A DNA stretch of 15,076 nt from Cytophagales bacterium (lineage in GTDB: Bacteria; Bacteroidota; Bacteroidia; Cytophagales; Cyclobacteriaceae). This document shows, one piece after another, positions 1 to 8,263 of the stretch. The notes under the pieces were generated by a model that did not search any database, was not told the DNA's origin, and worked only from the letters and a program-made list of their open reading frames with translations. A program made the translations under genes and the position numbers. The stretch's first letter is position 1. Every line of letters begins with the position of its first letter. The DNA is taken from the NCBI GenBank assembly GCA_029262935.1, contig JAJCYK010000013.1, positions 1-15,076 on the forward strand. The letters run 5' to 3'.

Positions 1-1
1 C

Positions 2-2569
2 TTAACGGTAATTAATTCTGAAGTTGAAGATGCTATTGACCGTTCCTTTCAAATATTGAGAACGCGAGTGGATCGCTTTGGTACTTCTCAACCCAACATG
101 CAGCGGCTGCCAGGAACAGGAAGAATTCAGGTTGAACTACCCGGGGCAGATAATCCAGAACGGGTCCGTAAACTGCTTCAAGGTGTAGCAAAGTTGGAGT
201 TTTTGGACGTTACCGATTGGTCACAATATGGCCCTGCTTTGCAAAACATCAATTTGATGTTAATGGCCGAGGAACAGGCTTCCAGAGACCAGCAGGCCAC
301 TAAGTTGGGAGAAGCGGTGATTTCGGAACCAGCGGCAGAGGACCTAAATTCTTTGTTGGTAGTACCTGATGAAGGCGACTCTATCCAGGAGCCTTCGGAT
401 ACCAGTTTAGAAAATTCCCAGCTGGAACAAACATTGTCTTCCACAGATACCACATCCTTGGCAGATTCACTAAGTGTGCAAGTTTCAAGACTTTTCCAGT
501 TGTTGAATGTACAGCCCGGATTCATGTACGCGGATGTACGAGATACCTCCAAAGTGAATGATTACCTCCAAAGGGACGATGTACTGTCCTTATTGCCACC
601 CAACACCAAATTGTTATGGGGGCATAAGGCTCTGGATGTTGACGAGGGAACTGGCCTAAGCGGACAACCTTTAGAGCTATTCTCTGTACGTACCGATCGT
701 AATAACCAAGCAACGCTTACTGGGGAAGTTATTACCAATGCTTGGCAAGACTATGATGATAAAGGACGTCCTGCCGTTTACATGTCAATGAATGCCACTG
801 GAGCACGAAAGTGGGCAAGTATGACTGCAGCAGCAGCTACTACTCGTACTAGAATTTCTATCGTTTTAGATAACTACGTGTACTCAGCACCAGGAGTGGA
901 TGAAGAAATTCCCAATGGCAGTTCGGTGATATCAGGAAACTTTGATATTGAGGAAGCTTCGGATTTAGCTAATGTACTAAAGGCAGGGGCTTTGCCAGCG
1001 CCTACTAAGATTGTACAAGAGGCTATCATAGGACCATCTTTAGGTAAAGAAGCGCAGTCCCAAGGTATAAGTTCCATCCTATTGGGTTTGGCCGTGGTAG
1101 TGCTGTTTATGATATTTTACTATGCAAAAGGAGGTTTAGTTGCGAACCTGGCGTTGCTATTCAATGTCTTCTTTATACTAGGTATCCTCGCGCAATTCAA
1201 TGCAGCACTTACCTTGCCGGGGGCCGCTGGTATCGTATTGACTATCGGTATGGCAATTGATGCAAATGTGCTGATATTTGAGCGGATTCGAGAGGAGTTA
1301 CGCAACGGGTCAAAACTGAAAATGGCTATTAGTACGGGATATGCGAAAGCCTTTAGTTCCATTATTGATGCTAACGTTACCACGTTACTTATCGCTTTAG
1401 TGCTTTATGTGTTAGGTCAAGGGCCTGTTAAAGGATTTGCCATCACCTTGGGTATTGGTATCGTTTGTTCCTTCTTTTCAGCAGTGTTTATTTCCCGGGT
1501 ATTCGTGGAATGGATGTCGCGTAAGGGTGATAAGAGCAAAATGAGTTTTTCATTACCCATAACCAAAGACTTCTTAAGCAACTTAAAAATTGATTTCTTA
1601 GGAAAGAGGAAATTGGCTTACATGCTGTCAGGAATAGTAATCACCGTTGGAGTCGCCATAATATCAACCACCGGGTTGAATTTTGGAGTGGATTTCTTAG
1701 GAGGTCGATCCTATGTGGTGAGCTTTAATGATGCTGTGGTGGCATCAGACCTTAAGACTGCTTTAGCTGATGACTTTGGCAATACTACGCCCGATGTAAA
1801 AACCTTTGGGTCCAATAATGTACTAAAGGTTACCACTAGTTACTTGATCAATGAGGATGGAGTATCAGTGGATAAGGATGTACAAGGGGCCTTGATAAAG
1901 GGTATTCAAGACCACACCGGTTTGACCTACATCCAAGATGATACTAAAGTAGACGATTCACATTTTACTATTTCCAGCTCCTCTAAGGTGGGCGCGACTA
2001 TTGCGGACGATATTAAAAGCGCGTCGTTGAAGTCCATCGTTATTTCTCTCGCTATTATTTTCCTTTACATCTTTATAAGGTTTAAGAGGTGGCAATTTGG
2101 CCTGGGTGCCGTGGTGGCGTTGTTTCATGATACCTTGGTGGTACTTTCAGCCTTTGCAATTGCGGGATTACTTGGATTCAAATACGAGGTAGATCAAGTA
2201 TTCATTGCTGCTTTGCTAACCATCGTAGGTTATTCCATTAACGATACGGTTGTAGTATTCGATAGAATTCGGGAAAATCTTGAGACGAATCATAAGAAGG
2301 ACCTTATTGAAAACTTCAATCACGCCATAAATAATACCATGAGCCGTACATTGATAACATCGGTAACTACTTTAGTGGTGGTGATTATCTTACTTGTTTT
2401 GGGTGGAGCAGTGCTTAAAGGGTTCAGTTTTGCCTTGCTAATAGGAATTTTAGTAGGTACCTATTCTTCAGTATTTATTGCTACGCCGATTGTAGTGGAT
2501 TTGATTTATCGAAAAGATAAAAACAAAAAGGCAGTTGTAGAGCCCAAGCCTGCAGTTGCTACCGCCTAG
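2..2569 (+). CDS. secDF: Protein translocase SecDF fusion, 5'-truncated by window edge
   Basis: Membrane component of the Sec translocon that uses the proton gradient to help pull exported proteins across the inner membrane. The reading frame is open from base 2, so the first part of SecD (first membrane helix and its GLDLxGG-type motif) lies outside; 855 codons are visible, and a Bacteroidota fusion is usually about 1,000. The SecD half shows the periplasmic P1 region, then a membrane block with AIDANVLIFERIREE (about 1250-1300). The SecF half follows after a basic linker (about 1510-1600) with its GVDFLGG motif (about 1684-1705) and the conserved NDTVVVFDRIREN helix (about 2238-2277). SecD and SecF are separate genes in E. 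coli; the fusion is typical of Bacteroidota and some Firmicutes. P1 carries a Ser/Thr/Asp/Glu-rich insert (about 265-480). A TTG at 56 could be mistaken for a start, but the family similarity continues upstream of it. The gene ends at a strong hairpin terminator. Confidence 0.96.
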   Translation, partial: LTVINSEVEDAIDRSFQILRTRVDRFGTSQPNMQRLPGTGRIQVELPGADNPERVRKLLQGVAKLEFLDVTDWSQYGPALQNINLMLMAEEQASRDQQATKLGEAVISEPAAEDLNSLLVVPDEGDSIQEPSDTSLENSQLEQTLSSTDTTSLADSLSVQVSRLFQLLNVQPGFMYADVRDTSKVNDYLQRDDVLSLLPPNTKLLWGHKALDVDEGTGLSGQPLELFSVRTDRNNQATLTGEVITNAWQDYDDKGRPAVYMSMNATGARKWASMTAAAATTRTRISIVLDNYVYSAPGVDEEIPNGSSVISGNFDIEEASDLANVLKAGALPAPTKIVQEAIIGPSLGKEAQSQGISSILLGLAVVVLFMIFYYAKGGLVANLALLFNVFFILGILAQFNAALTLPGAAGIVLTIGMAIDANVLIFERIREELRNGSKLKMAISTGYAKAFSSIIDANVTTLLIALVLYVLGQGPVKGFAITLGIGIVCSFFSAVFISRVFVEWMSRKGDKSKMSFSLPITKDFLSNLKIDFLGKRKLAYMLSGIVITVGVAIISTTGLNFGVDFLGGRSYVVSFNDAVVASDLKTALADDFGNTTPDVKTFGSNNVLKVTTSYLINEDGVSVDKDVQGALIKGIQDHTGLTYIQDDTKVDDSHFTISSSSKVGATIADDIKSASLKSIVISLAIIFLYIFIRFKRWQFGLGAVVALFHDTLVVLSAFAIAGLLGFKYEVDQVFIAALLTIVGYSINDTVVVFDRIRENLETNHKKDLIENFNHAINNTMSRTLITSVTTLVVVIILLVLGGAVLKGFSFALLIGILVGTYSSVFIATPIVVDLIYRKDKNKKAVVEPKPAVATA

Positions 2570-2607
2570 ATGCTGTACACTTAGATTTGAGGATACCAGT
2601 TGAACAT

Positions 2608-2640
2608 AAAAAAGGGGTCGTGATTCACGACCCCTTTTTT
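2608..2640. terminator. Bidirectional rho-independent terminator between secDF and aspS
   Basis: A perfect inverted repeat: six A, then GGGGTCGTG, a 3-nt loop ATT, then CACGACCCC and six T. It gives a 9-bp GC-rich core extended by six A-T pairs. Because the A run and T run are symmetric, each strand reads as a hairpin followed by a U tract. It lies 38 bases after the secDF stop and 20 bases beyond the aspS stop, so it probably ends both convergent transcripts. Confidence 0.93.
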
Positions 2641-2660
2641 ATTGTAGCAAGGAGTGATTG

Positions 2661-4403
2661 TTATTTTAATGACAATTTCAATTCCTCAAGTTGTTCCGTA
2701 CTTATGGTGCTGGGAGTGTCAATCATTACATCTCTACCGGCATTGTTTTTAGGGAAAGCGATGAAATCACGAATGCTGTCTACTCCTCCAAACAAAGAAC
2801 ATAATCGATCAAAACCAAAAGCTATTCCTCCATGTGGAGGTGCTCCGTATTCAAACGCTTGCATGAGAAATCCGAATTGTGCTTGGGCTTCAGCCTCCGA
2901 AAATCCTAAGTGCCTAAACATAGTTTGTTGCAATTCCCGATCGTGAATTCTAATAGAACCTCCGCCAATTTCAACACCATTAATTACTAAGTCATAGGCA
3001 TTTGCACGAACTGCTCCGGGTTGATCTTCCAATAATTCCACATCCGATACTTTTGGCGAAGTAAATGGATGGTGCATGGCATGATAACGCTGCGTATCTT
3101 CATCCCATTCCAAAAGAGGAAAATCAACTACCCACAAAGGATTGAATTGATCAGGATCTAATAGATTAAGTTGACGTCCAAGTTCAAGTCTAAGTGCTCC
3201 CATAGCTTTTAACGTGGGTTCTTTTGGCCCTGAGAGTATTAGAATGAGGTCTCCTTGAGAAGCCTCGGTTAACTCGGCCCAACTTGCCAAGTCTTCGATA
3301 TTGTAAAATTTGTTTACAGATGATTTATATCCCTCTTCCAGGTACTTAACATAAACCATTCCTTTGGCACCAATCTGAGGTCTCCGAACCCAGTCGGTAA
3401 GCGCATCTATCTGTTTGCGGCTGTAATTAGCAGCGCCTGGTACGCAAATGCCAAGTACCACTTCAGCCTGATCAAACACGTTAAAACCCTTTCCTTGAGA
3501 CGCGGTAGTAAGATCTTTAATCAGCATCTTGAACCGGGTATCTGGCTTGTCCGAACCGTAGGAGCTCATGGCATCTGCATAACTCATTAAAGGGAAATTT
3601 TCTAACGAAACACCCTTGATCTCTTTGAATAAATGCTTTACTAAACCTTCAAATGTATTTAGAACATCAGATTGCTCCACAAAGGACATCTCGCAATCAA
3701 TCTGAGTAAATTCAGGTTGTCGATCGGCTCGTAAATCCTCATCCCTAAAGCATTTTACTATTTGATAGTATCGATCCAACCCACTTACCATAAGCAGCTG
3801 TTTGAACGTCTGGGGGCTTTGCGGCAATGCATAAAACTCACCTGGATTCATGCGACTGGGAACAACAAAATCTCGTGCACCTTCTGGGGTAGATTTAATT
3901 AATACAGGAGTTTCTACATCTATAAAACCTTGATCGTCCAAATAGTTTCGAGTGGCTCGGTTTAGTTTATGACGTAATTCTAGATTTTTGCGCACTACTT
4001 GACGACGTAGATCTAGATACCGGTATTTCATCCTTAGATCTTCTCCACCATCCGTATCATCTTCGATCAAAAATGGAGGAACTTTTGAAGGATTCAATAC
4101 GACAAGCTCTTTTACTTTAATCTCTATTTCTCCAGTAGGAATTTGTGGGTTTTTCGCCAAGCGCTCAATCACAGTCCCGGAGACTTTCACTACGAATTCA
4201 CGACCTAGTTTTTGAACCTCGGTCAGAAGTTCTGGTGAGGACTTGCCTTCTTCAAAGATAAGTTGGGTTATTCCATAACGGTCTCGCAAATCTACCCAGA
4301 TCATGCCTCCTTTGTCTCGTATTTTTTGAATCCAGCCACTTAATGAGACGGACTGATTTACATGATCCATTCGAAGTTCACCGCAATTGTGTGTCCTAAA
4401 CAT
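2661..4403 (-). CDS. aspS: Aspartyl-tRNA synthetase
   Basis: Class II aminoacyl-tRNA synthetase that charges tRNA-Asp with aspartate in the cytoplasm; 580 residues, the normal size for the bacterial type with its inserted GAD domain. An N-terminal OB-fold anticodon-binding domain (about 1-105, with [11 protein letters not shown]) is followed by the catalytic core: [11 protein letters not shown] (195-205), motif 2 [18 protein letters not shown] (219-236) and motif 3 GFDRL (530-534). I chose the ATG at 4403 because [11 protein letters not shown] matches the usual N-terminus of the family. A TTG eight codons upstream (4427) is in frame but falls within a likely promoter element. The gene is divergent from the exported-protein gene at 4496 and convergent with secDF. 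No frameshift or missing motif was seen. Confidence 0.97.
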   Translation of the reverse strand: MFRTHNCGELRMDHVNQSVSLSGWIQKIRDKGGMIWVDLRDRYGITQLIFEEGKSSPELLTEVQKLGREFVVKVSGTVIERLAKNPQIPTGEIEIKVKELVVLNPSKVPPFLIEDDTDGGEDLRMKYRYLDLRRQVVRKNLELRHKLNRATRNYLDDQGFIDVETPVLIKSTPEGARDFVVPSRMNPGEFYALPQSPQTFKQLLMVSGLDRYYQIVKCFRDEDLRADRQPEFTQIDCEMSFVEQSDVLNTFEGLVKHLFKEIKGVSLENFPLMSYADAMSSYGSDKPDTRFKMLIKDLTTASQGKGFNVFDQAEVVLGICVPGAANYSRKQIDALTDWVRRPQIGAKGMVYVKYLEEGYKSSVNKFYNIEDLASWAELTEASQGDLILILSGPKEPTLKAMGALRLELGRQLNLLDPDQFNPLWVVDFPLLEWDEDTQRYHAMHHPFTSPKVSDVELLEDQPGAVRANAYDLVINGVEIGGGSIRIHDRELQQTMFRHLGFSEAEAQAQFGFLMQAFEYGAPPHGGIAFGFDRLCSLFGGVDSIRDFIAFPKNNAGRDVMIDTPSTISTEQLEELKLSLK

Positions 4404-4424
4404 ATTATTGCTTAATTTGAGGGA

Positions 4425-4432
4425 CAAATTTA
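4425..4432 (-). promoter_or_regulatory. Candidate Bacteroidota -7 element for aspS
   Basis: On the minus strand this reads TAAATTTG, an exact match to the TAnnTTTG -7 consensus of Bacteroidota primary sigma factors. It lies 21 bases upstream of the aspS ATG, which would give a leader of roughly 15 bases. No convincing TTG-type -33 element was found at the expected spacing, so the call is moderate. Confidence 0.4.
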
Positions 4433-4495
4433 AGAATAGTTGTTAGTGTTTCATCTTTTTTAACCTCTATTTAGCTGCAATTGAGAAATGGTTCT

Positions 4496-5062
4496 ATGAA
4501 CAAGTTCAAACTACCCCTATTAGCCTGTTTAACAGCATTCTTTAGTATCCATCACGCCATGGCCCAGTCACCTATGACAAAAGTGGATATAGGAGATAAC
4601 ATAGTTATAATGATTCCTCAGGAATTCATAGAAATGAATGCGCAGGACATTCGGAATAAGTTCATAAGCTACAAATCTCCCTTAGCTGGGTACACCACCA
4701 TGGATCGTACTGTGGACCTTGTGGTAAATGTAAATACCACACCTTGGATGGATAAGGACATTGCCTTATTGAAAGAGTTCTACAAAAATAACATTCGCAA
4801 TCTTTTCGATGAAGTTGAGTTCATGCAAGAAGAGGTAAAGGAAATAAATGGGCGTTCCTTTGCAGTATTTGAATTCATCTCCAAGGTAAATGGAGATCCC
4901 AATTCATTCAAAAATCAGGCACCTGTGATAGATTATACTTGGGTTCAGTACACCATAAAAGACCAACAGGCTTATGTGTTTACATTTCATTGTGGTACGC
5001 GTTTAAAGGACAGCTGGCATGACAATGCTGCTGAAATTATGTCTTCCATAAAATTCCAATAG
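4496..5062 (+). CDS. Exported protein of unknown function, possible PsbP/DcrB-like fold
   Basis: A 188-residue protein with a clear signal peptide: a basic start (MNKFK), a hydrophobic core to about residue 22, and an AMA|Q signal peptidase I site near residues 21-24. The mature part (about 165 residues) has no membrane segment or recognised catalytic motif. It alternates predicted strands and one helix (about 70-90, DKDIALLKEFYKNNIRNLF) and ends with a YVFTFHCG strand and a closing helix W..NAAEIMSSIKF. That ending resembles small DcrB/DUF1795/PsbP-fold proteins; this is an impression of fold pattern, not a firm assignment. I chose the ATG at 4496 because it places the signal peptide at the N-terminus; a TTG at 4481 would add five residues. 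Its stop is 4 nt before tadA, so the two are probably co-transcribed. It probably acts in the periplasm. Confidence 0.8.
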   Translation: MNKFKLPLLACLTAFFSIHHAMAQSPMTKVDIGDNIVIMIPQEFIEMNAQDIRNKFISYKSPLAGYTTMDRTVDLVVNVNTTPWMDKDIALLKEFYKNNIRNLFDEVEFMQEEVKEINGRSFAVFEFISKVNGDPNSFKNQAPVIDYTWVQYTIKDQQAYVFTFHCGTRLKDSWHDNAAEIMSSIKFQ

Positions 5063-5066
5063 AATC

Positions 5067-5525
5067 ATGGAGTTCAGTGTATTTAGCGATGATCACTATA
5101 TGGAGTTGGCCTATAAGGAGGCACTAAAGGCCAAAGAAATTGGAGAGATACCGGTAGGCGCCGTTGTGGTGTGTGGTCGGAAGGTTGTAGCAAAGGCCCA
5201 CAACCAAACAGAAAGCTTACAGGATGTTACCGCACACGCTGAGGTATTGGCTATTACCGCAGCATCTAACTACTTGGGAGCAAAATACCTCACAGAATGC
5301 ACCTTGTATGTCACCTTGGAGCCCTGTTTGATGTGCGCGGGTGCCATATCATGGAGTCAGCTCAAGCGTTTAGTATACGCTGCTAAAGATGCGTCCAAAG
5401 GATTTACTAACTGGAGCGCATCCCAGCAGGAAATCTTGCACCCGAAGACCCAAGTTACTCAGGGATTAATGGCAGAACCCTGTGGACTCCTTATTGAGGA
5501 CTTTTTCCGGGAGTTGAGAAATTAG
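5067..5525 (+). CDS. tadA: tRNA-specific adenosine deaminase TadA
   Basis: Zinc-dependent deaminase that converts adenosine 34 to inosine in the anticodon of tRNA-Arg(ACG), allowing it to read CGU, CGC and CGA codons. The 152 residues match the family's usual length. The zinc and catalytic signature is complete: HAE (His57, Glu59) and PCLMC (Cys87, Cys90), with the upstream NPVGAV-like segment present as IPVGAVV (28-34) and the substrate-pocket Asn46 in AHNQ. The LEPCLMCAGAI context and the following helix favour TadA over guanine or cytosine deaminases of the same superfamily. It begins 4 nt after the exported-protein gene; no terminator is visible between the two. Guanine deaminase is the main alternative and is less likely. 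Confidence 0.93.
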   Translation: MEFSVFSDDHYMELAYKEALKAKEIGEIPVGAVVVCGRKVVAKAHNQTESLQDVTAHAEVLAITAASNYLGAKYLTECTLYVTLEPCLMCAGAISWSQLKRLVYAAKDASKGFTNWSASQQEILHPKTQVTQGLMAEPCGLLIEDFFRELRN

Positions 5526-5533
5526 TATATTTG
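5526..5533 (+). promoter_or_regulatory. Candidate Bacteroidota -7 element for the superoxide dismutase gene
   Basis: TATATTTG exactly matches the TAnnTTTG -7 consensus and begins at the base after the tadA stop codon. Initiation a few bases downstream would leave an A/T-rich leader of about 40 bases before the ATG at 5581, with no Shine-Dalgarno sequence, as is common in this phylum. A good -33 TTG at normal spacing is lacking: the nearest, at 5514, is too close. Confidence 0.45.
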
Positions 5534-5580
5534 ATTGACATGGAAGTACAATTATAAACCTATAAAAAATCGACTAAATT

Positions 5581-6186
5581 ATGGCTTTTGAATTACCAGA
5601 TTTGCCCTATGCTTTTGATGCATTAGAGCCACATATTGACGCTAGAACTATGGAAATTCATCATGATAGACATCATGCTGGTTATACTAACAATCTAAAC
5701 GGAGCAATTGCCGGAACAGATTTGGAAGGTAAATCCATTGAAGACATTTTATCCAACGTTGGAGGGAACAACGCAGTAAGGAATAATGGCGGTGGTTTTT
5801 ATAACCACAGTTTGTTTTGGGAAATTCTTACTCCAAACGGAGGTGGAGTACCTTCCGGAGACCTTGGGAATGCTATTGAGAGTGCCTTTGGTTCTTTTGA
5901 TAGTTTTAAGGAGACTTTTGCCAAAGCGGCAGCAACCCGATTTGGTTCAGGCTGGGCCTGGTTACAGGTGAATGCGGATGGCAGCTTAGCCGTAAGCTCC
6001 ACGGCCAATCAGGACAATCCTTTAATGGACATTGCCGAAAGTAAAGGGACACCTATTTTAGGATTGGATGTTTGGGAACATGCTTATTACTTAAATTATC
6101 AGAACAAGCGCCCGGAATATATACAGGCCTTTTGGAATGTTGTAAATTGGGATGAGGTGGCACGCCGCTATGAGAACGCGCAATAA
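5581..6186 (+). CDS. sodA: Superoxide dismutase, Mn-type of the Fe/Mn family
   Basis: Converts superoxide to hydrogen peroxide and oxygen in the cytoplasm. The 201 residues are normal length with no signal peptide. The four metal ligands are in place: His27 (EIHHDRHH), His76 (YNHSLFW), Asp163 and His167 (DVWEHAYY). Residues that separate Mn from Fe enzymes point to manganese: Gly72 four residues before the second ligand, and Gln144 in TANQDNPL, matching the Mn-enzyme pattern of E. coli. Cambialistic use of either metal cannot be excluded; sodB is a plausible alternative name. The ATG at 5581 gives the expected [20 protein letters not shown] start. The gene has a candidate promoter just after tadA and its own hairpin terminator, so it is probably transcribed mostly alone. 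It is convergent with uvrB. Confidence 0.95.
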   Translation: MAFELPDLPYAFDALEPHIDARTMEIHHDRHHAGYTNNLNGAIAGTDLEGKSIEDILSNVGGNNAVRNNGGGFYNHSLFWEILTPNGGGVPSGDLGNAIESAFGSFDSFKETFAKAAATRFGSGWAWLQVNADGSLAVSSTANQDNPLMDIAESKGTPILGLDVWEHAYYLNYQNKRPEYIQAFWNVVNWDEVARRYENAQ

Positions 6187-6194
6187 CTAATTTT

Positions 6195-6226
6195 ATGATG
6201 GCGGGGCTTACTCCGCCATCATTTTT
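6195..6226 (+). terminator. Rho-independent terminator of the sod gene, overlapping the uvrB 3' end
   Basis: A perfect 10-bp inverted repeat (ATGATGGCGG at 6195-6204, CCGCCATCAT at 6213-6222) with an 8-nt loop, followed by TTTT to 6226. It begins 9 bases after the sod stop. On the minus strand the hairpin is followed by an A run, so it should work only for plus-strand transcripts. Its 3' arm and T tract cover the stop and final codons of convergent uvrB. Confidence 0.88.
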
Positions 6227-8237
6227 CTAACATCTTTTGAAGCTCCTGCAGTTCGTCTCTTAATCTAGCAGCCTCCATAAAATCCAAATCTTTGGCAGCT
6301 CTTTCCATAGCCTTGCGGCTATTGGCCATCAACTTTTCAATTTCATTCTTATCCATGTAGGCCACTACGGGATCAGCAGCAATTCCAGAGTCATCCGATT
6401 CCACGTAATAATTCTTAGTGCCTTTCTTGGAGTCAGCCACCTTGGTTTGTTGCAGGATGGCGTTTTTATCTTTCTGTACAGAGGCAGCAACGATACCGTG
6501 TCTTTCATTATAAGCTGCTTGCAGATTTCTGCGACGGTGAGTTTCGTCAATTGCCCTACGCATACTATTGGTGATGCGATCGGCATACATGATTACCCTT
6601 CCGTTTACGTTTCGGGCCGCCCTTCCAATAGTCTGGATCAGACTTCTTTCGTTCCTTAAAAAGCCTTCCTTATCTGCGTCCAATATTGCTACTAAAGCAA
6701 CTTCCGGCAAATCTAACCCTTCTCTCAAAAGGTTTACTCCAACAAGTACATCAAAGACTCCCAAGCGCAGCTCCCTCAATATTTCTACCCGATCCAAAGT
6801 GCTCACTTCCGAATGAATGTAGCGGCATTTGATTCCAGCTCGCTCCAAAAACTTAGTAAGTTCCTCGGCCATTCTTTTCGTTAATGTGGTAACCAAAACC
6901 CGCTCCTCTAGCTTTACTGAATTGTCAATCTCTTCCATAAGATCATCAATTTGATTAACACTAGCATGCACTTCAATCTTAGGGTCCAACAGGCCGGTAG
7001 GCCGAATCACTTGTTCGACTATCACTCCTTCGGATTTATGAAGTTCGTGATCCGCCGGAGTTGCGCTAACAAAAATCACCTGATTCAACATGTTTTCAAA
7101 CTCATTAAAAGTGAGCGGTCGATTATCAAGTGCAGAAGGTAATCGGAATCCAAAGTCAACCAAATTCACTTTCCTAGAACGATCCCCACCCCACATGGCC
7201 CGCACTTGAGGCAAGGTTACATGGCTTTCATCAATAACCATCATAAAGTCATCCGGGAAGTAATCCAGTAAGCAGAAAGGTCGAGCTCCAGCATTTCTAC
7301 GGTCAAAATATCTGGAGTAATTTTCCACCCCGGAGCAATAACCAAGCTCTCGCATCATCTCTAAATCAAACTCCGTGCGCTCCTTAATTCTCTTAGCTTC
7401 TAACATGCGCCTCTCTGATTCAAAGTAGGCTATTTGTGCAACTAAGTCATCTTGGATTTCCTTAATTGCTAAATGCAGTAAATCTTTGCCTGTTACAAAC
7501 AAGTTAGCTGGAAAGATGGTTATAATCCGTTCTTCGCCAAGCTTGGATCCACTGGCGGGGTCAATTTTGTGAATGCTTTCAATTTCATCGCCCCAAAAGA
7601 TAATGCGATAGGCAAAATCGGCATAGGCTACGAATATATCCACGGTATCTCCTTTAACTCGGAAATTACCCCGCTTGAATTCAGCTTCTGTACGACTGTA
7701 AAGTATTCCTACTAAGGCCAACAAAAATTGATTGCGAGGTACAATGTCTCCTTCCTGAAGCCTTATAACATTTTTTCCGAATTCTTCTGGGTTCCCAATT
7801 CCATATATACAACTCACCGAGGCTACTACAATTACATCCCTACGGCCACTCAATAGTGACGAGGTAGCACTCAAACGGAGCTTTTCAATTTCTTCGTTTA
7901 TTGAAAGATCTTTCTCACTATAAAGGCCCGTGGTCGGTAGGTAAGCTTCAGGCTGATAGTAATCATAATATGAGATAAAATATTCTACCGCATTGTTGGG
8001 AAAGAATTGTTTGAATTCTCCATAAAGTTGAGCCGCTAGAGTCTTGTTATGACTGAGGACTAAGGTAGGCTTATCTACTTGTTGAATAACATTAGCAATA
8101 CTGAATGTCTTACCACTACCGGTAACTCCTAGTAAAGTCTGATAAGGTAAGCCAGCTTGAATGCCTGCTGTTAATTGTTTAATGGCTTCAGGTTGATCGC
8201 CTGTAGGTTGGAATTTGGAGGTAAGTTCAAAAGACAC
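6219..8237 (-). CDS. uvrB: Excinuclease ABC subunit B (UvrB)
   Basis: DNA damage-recognition helicase of nucleotide excision repair; it receives damaged DNA from UvrA, checks the lesion, and recruits UvrC for incision. The 672 residues are full length. Seen in order: Walker A GVTGSGKT (37-44), the beta-hairpin YYDYYQPEAYLP (90-101) that probes the strand, DESHV (336-340, helicase motif II), the C-terminal helicase half with GRAARNVNGRVIMYAD, and a UVR domain (about 632-670) that contacts UvrC. It starts at a GTG (8237); the following MSFELTSKFQPTGDQPEAI is the standard UvrB N-terminus and no in-frame ATG precedes it. It lies 26 nt after aroE and is probably the last gene of the operon. No SOS-type operator was seen upstream. 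Its final codons overlap the opposing sod terminator. Confidence 0.98.
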   Translation of the reverse strand: MSFELTSKFQPTGDQPEAIKQLTAGIQAGLPYQTLLGVTGSGKTFSIANVIQQVDKPTLVLSHNKTLAAQLYGEFKQFFPNNAVEYFISYYDYYQPEAYLPTTGLYSEKDLSINEEIEKLRLSATSSLLSGRRDVIVVASVSCIYGIGNPEEFGKNVIRLQEGDIVPRNQFLLALVGILYSRTEAEFKRGNFRVKGDTVDIFVAYADFAYRIIFWGDEIESIHKIDPASGSKLGEERIITIFPANLFVTGKDLLHLAIKEIQDDLVAQIAYFESERRMLEAKRIKERTEFDLEMMRELGYCSGVENYSRYFDRRNAGARPFCLLDYFPDDFMMVIDESHVTLPQVRAMWGGDRSRKVNLVDFGFRLPSALDNRPLTFNEFENMLNQVIFVSATPADHELHKSEGVIVEQVIRPTGLLDPKIEVHASVNQIDDLMEEIDNSVKLEERVLVTTLTKRMAEELTKFLERAGIKCRYIHSEVSTLDRVEILRELRLGVFDVLVGVNLLREGLDLPEVALVAILDADKEGFLRNERSLIQTIGRAARNVNGRVIMYADRITNSMRRAIDETHRRRNLQAAYNERHGIVAASVQKDKNAILQQTKVADSKKGTKNYYVESDDSGIAADPVVAYMDKNEIEKLMANSRKAMERAAKDLDFMEAARLRDELQELQKMLEK

Positions 8238-8263
8238 GCCCTAAACTTACAACTTTATGAGTT

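Noticed and set aside
56..58. TTG as the start of the left-edge gene
   Set aside because: The frame is open back to base 2 and the upstream residues (EVEDAIDRSFQIL) continue the SecD family sequence, so the gene is cut by the window.
2587..2946. Plus-strand open frame opposite the aspS 3' end
   Set aside because: It begins in the terminator region and runs antisense to a well-conserved synthetase; the composition ([19 protein letters not shown]) is a shadow translation.
4425..4427. TTG start for aspS
   Set aside because: It adds eight residues not seen in the family and overlaps a likely promoter element; the ATG at 4403 fits the family N-terminus.
4520..4530. Lipobox-like LLAC in the exported protein
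   Set aside because: The hydrophobic stretch before the cysteine is only about five residues and the hydrophobic core continues past it; a signal peptidase I site at AMA|Q fits better.
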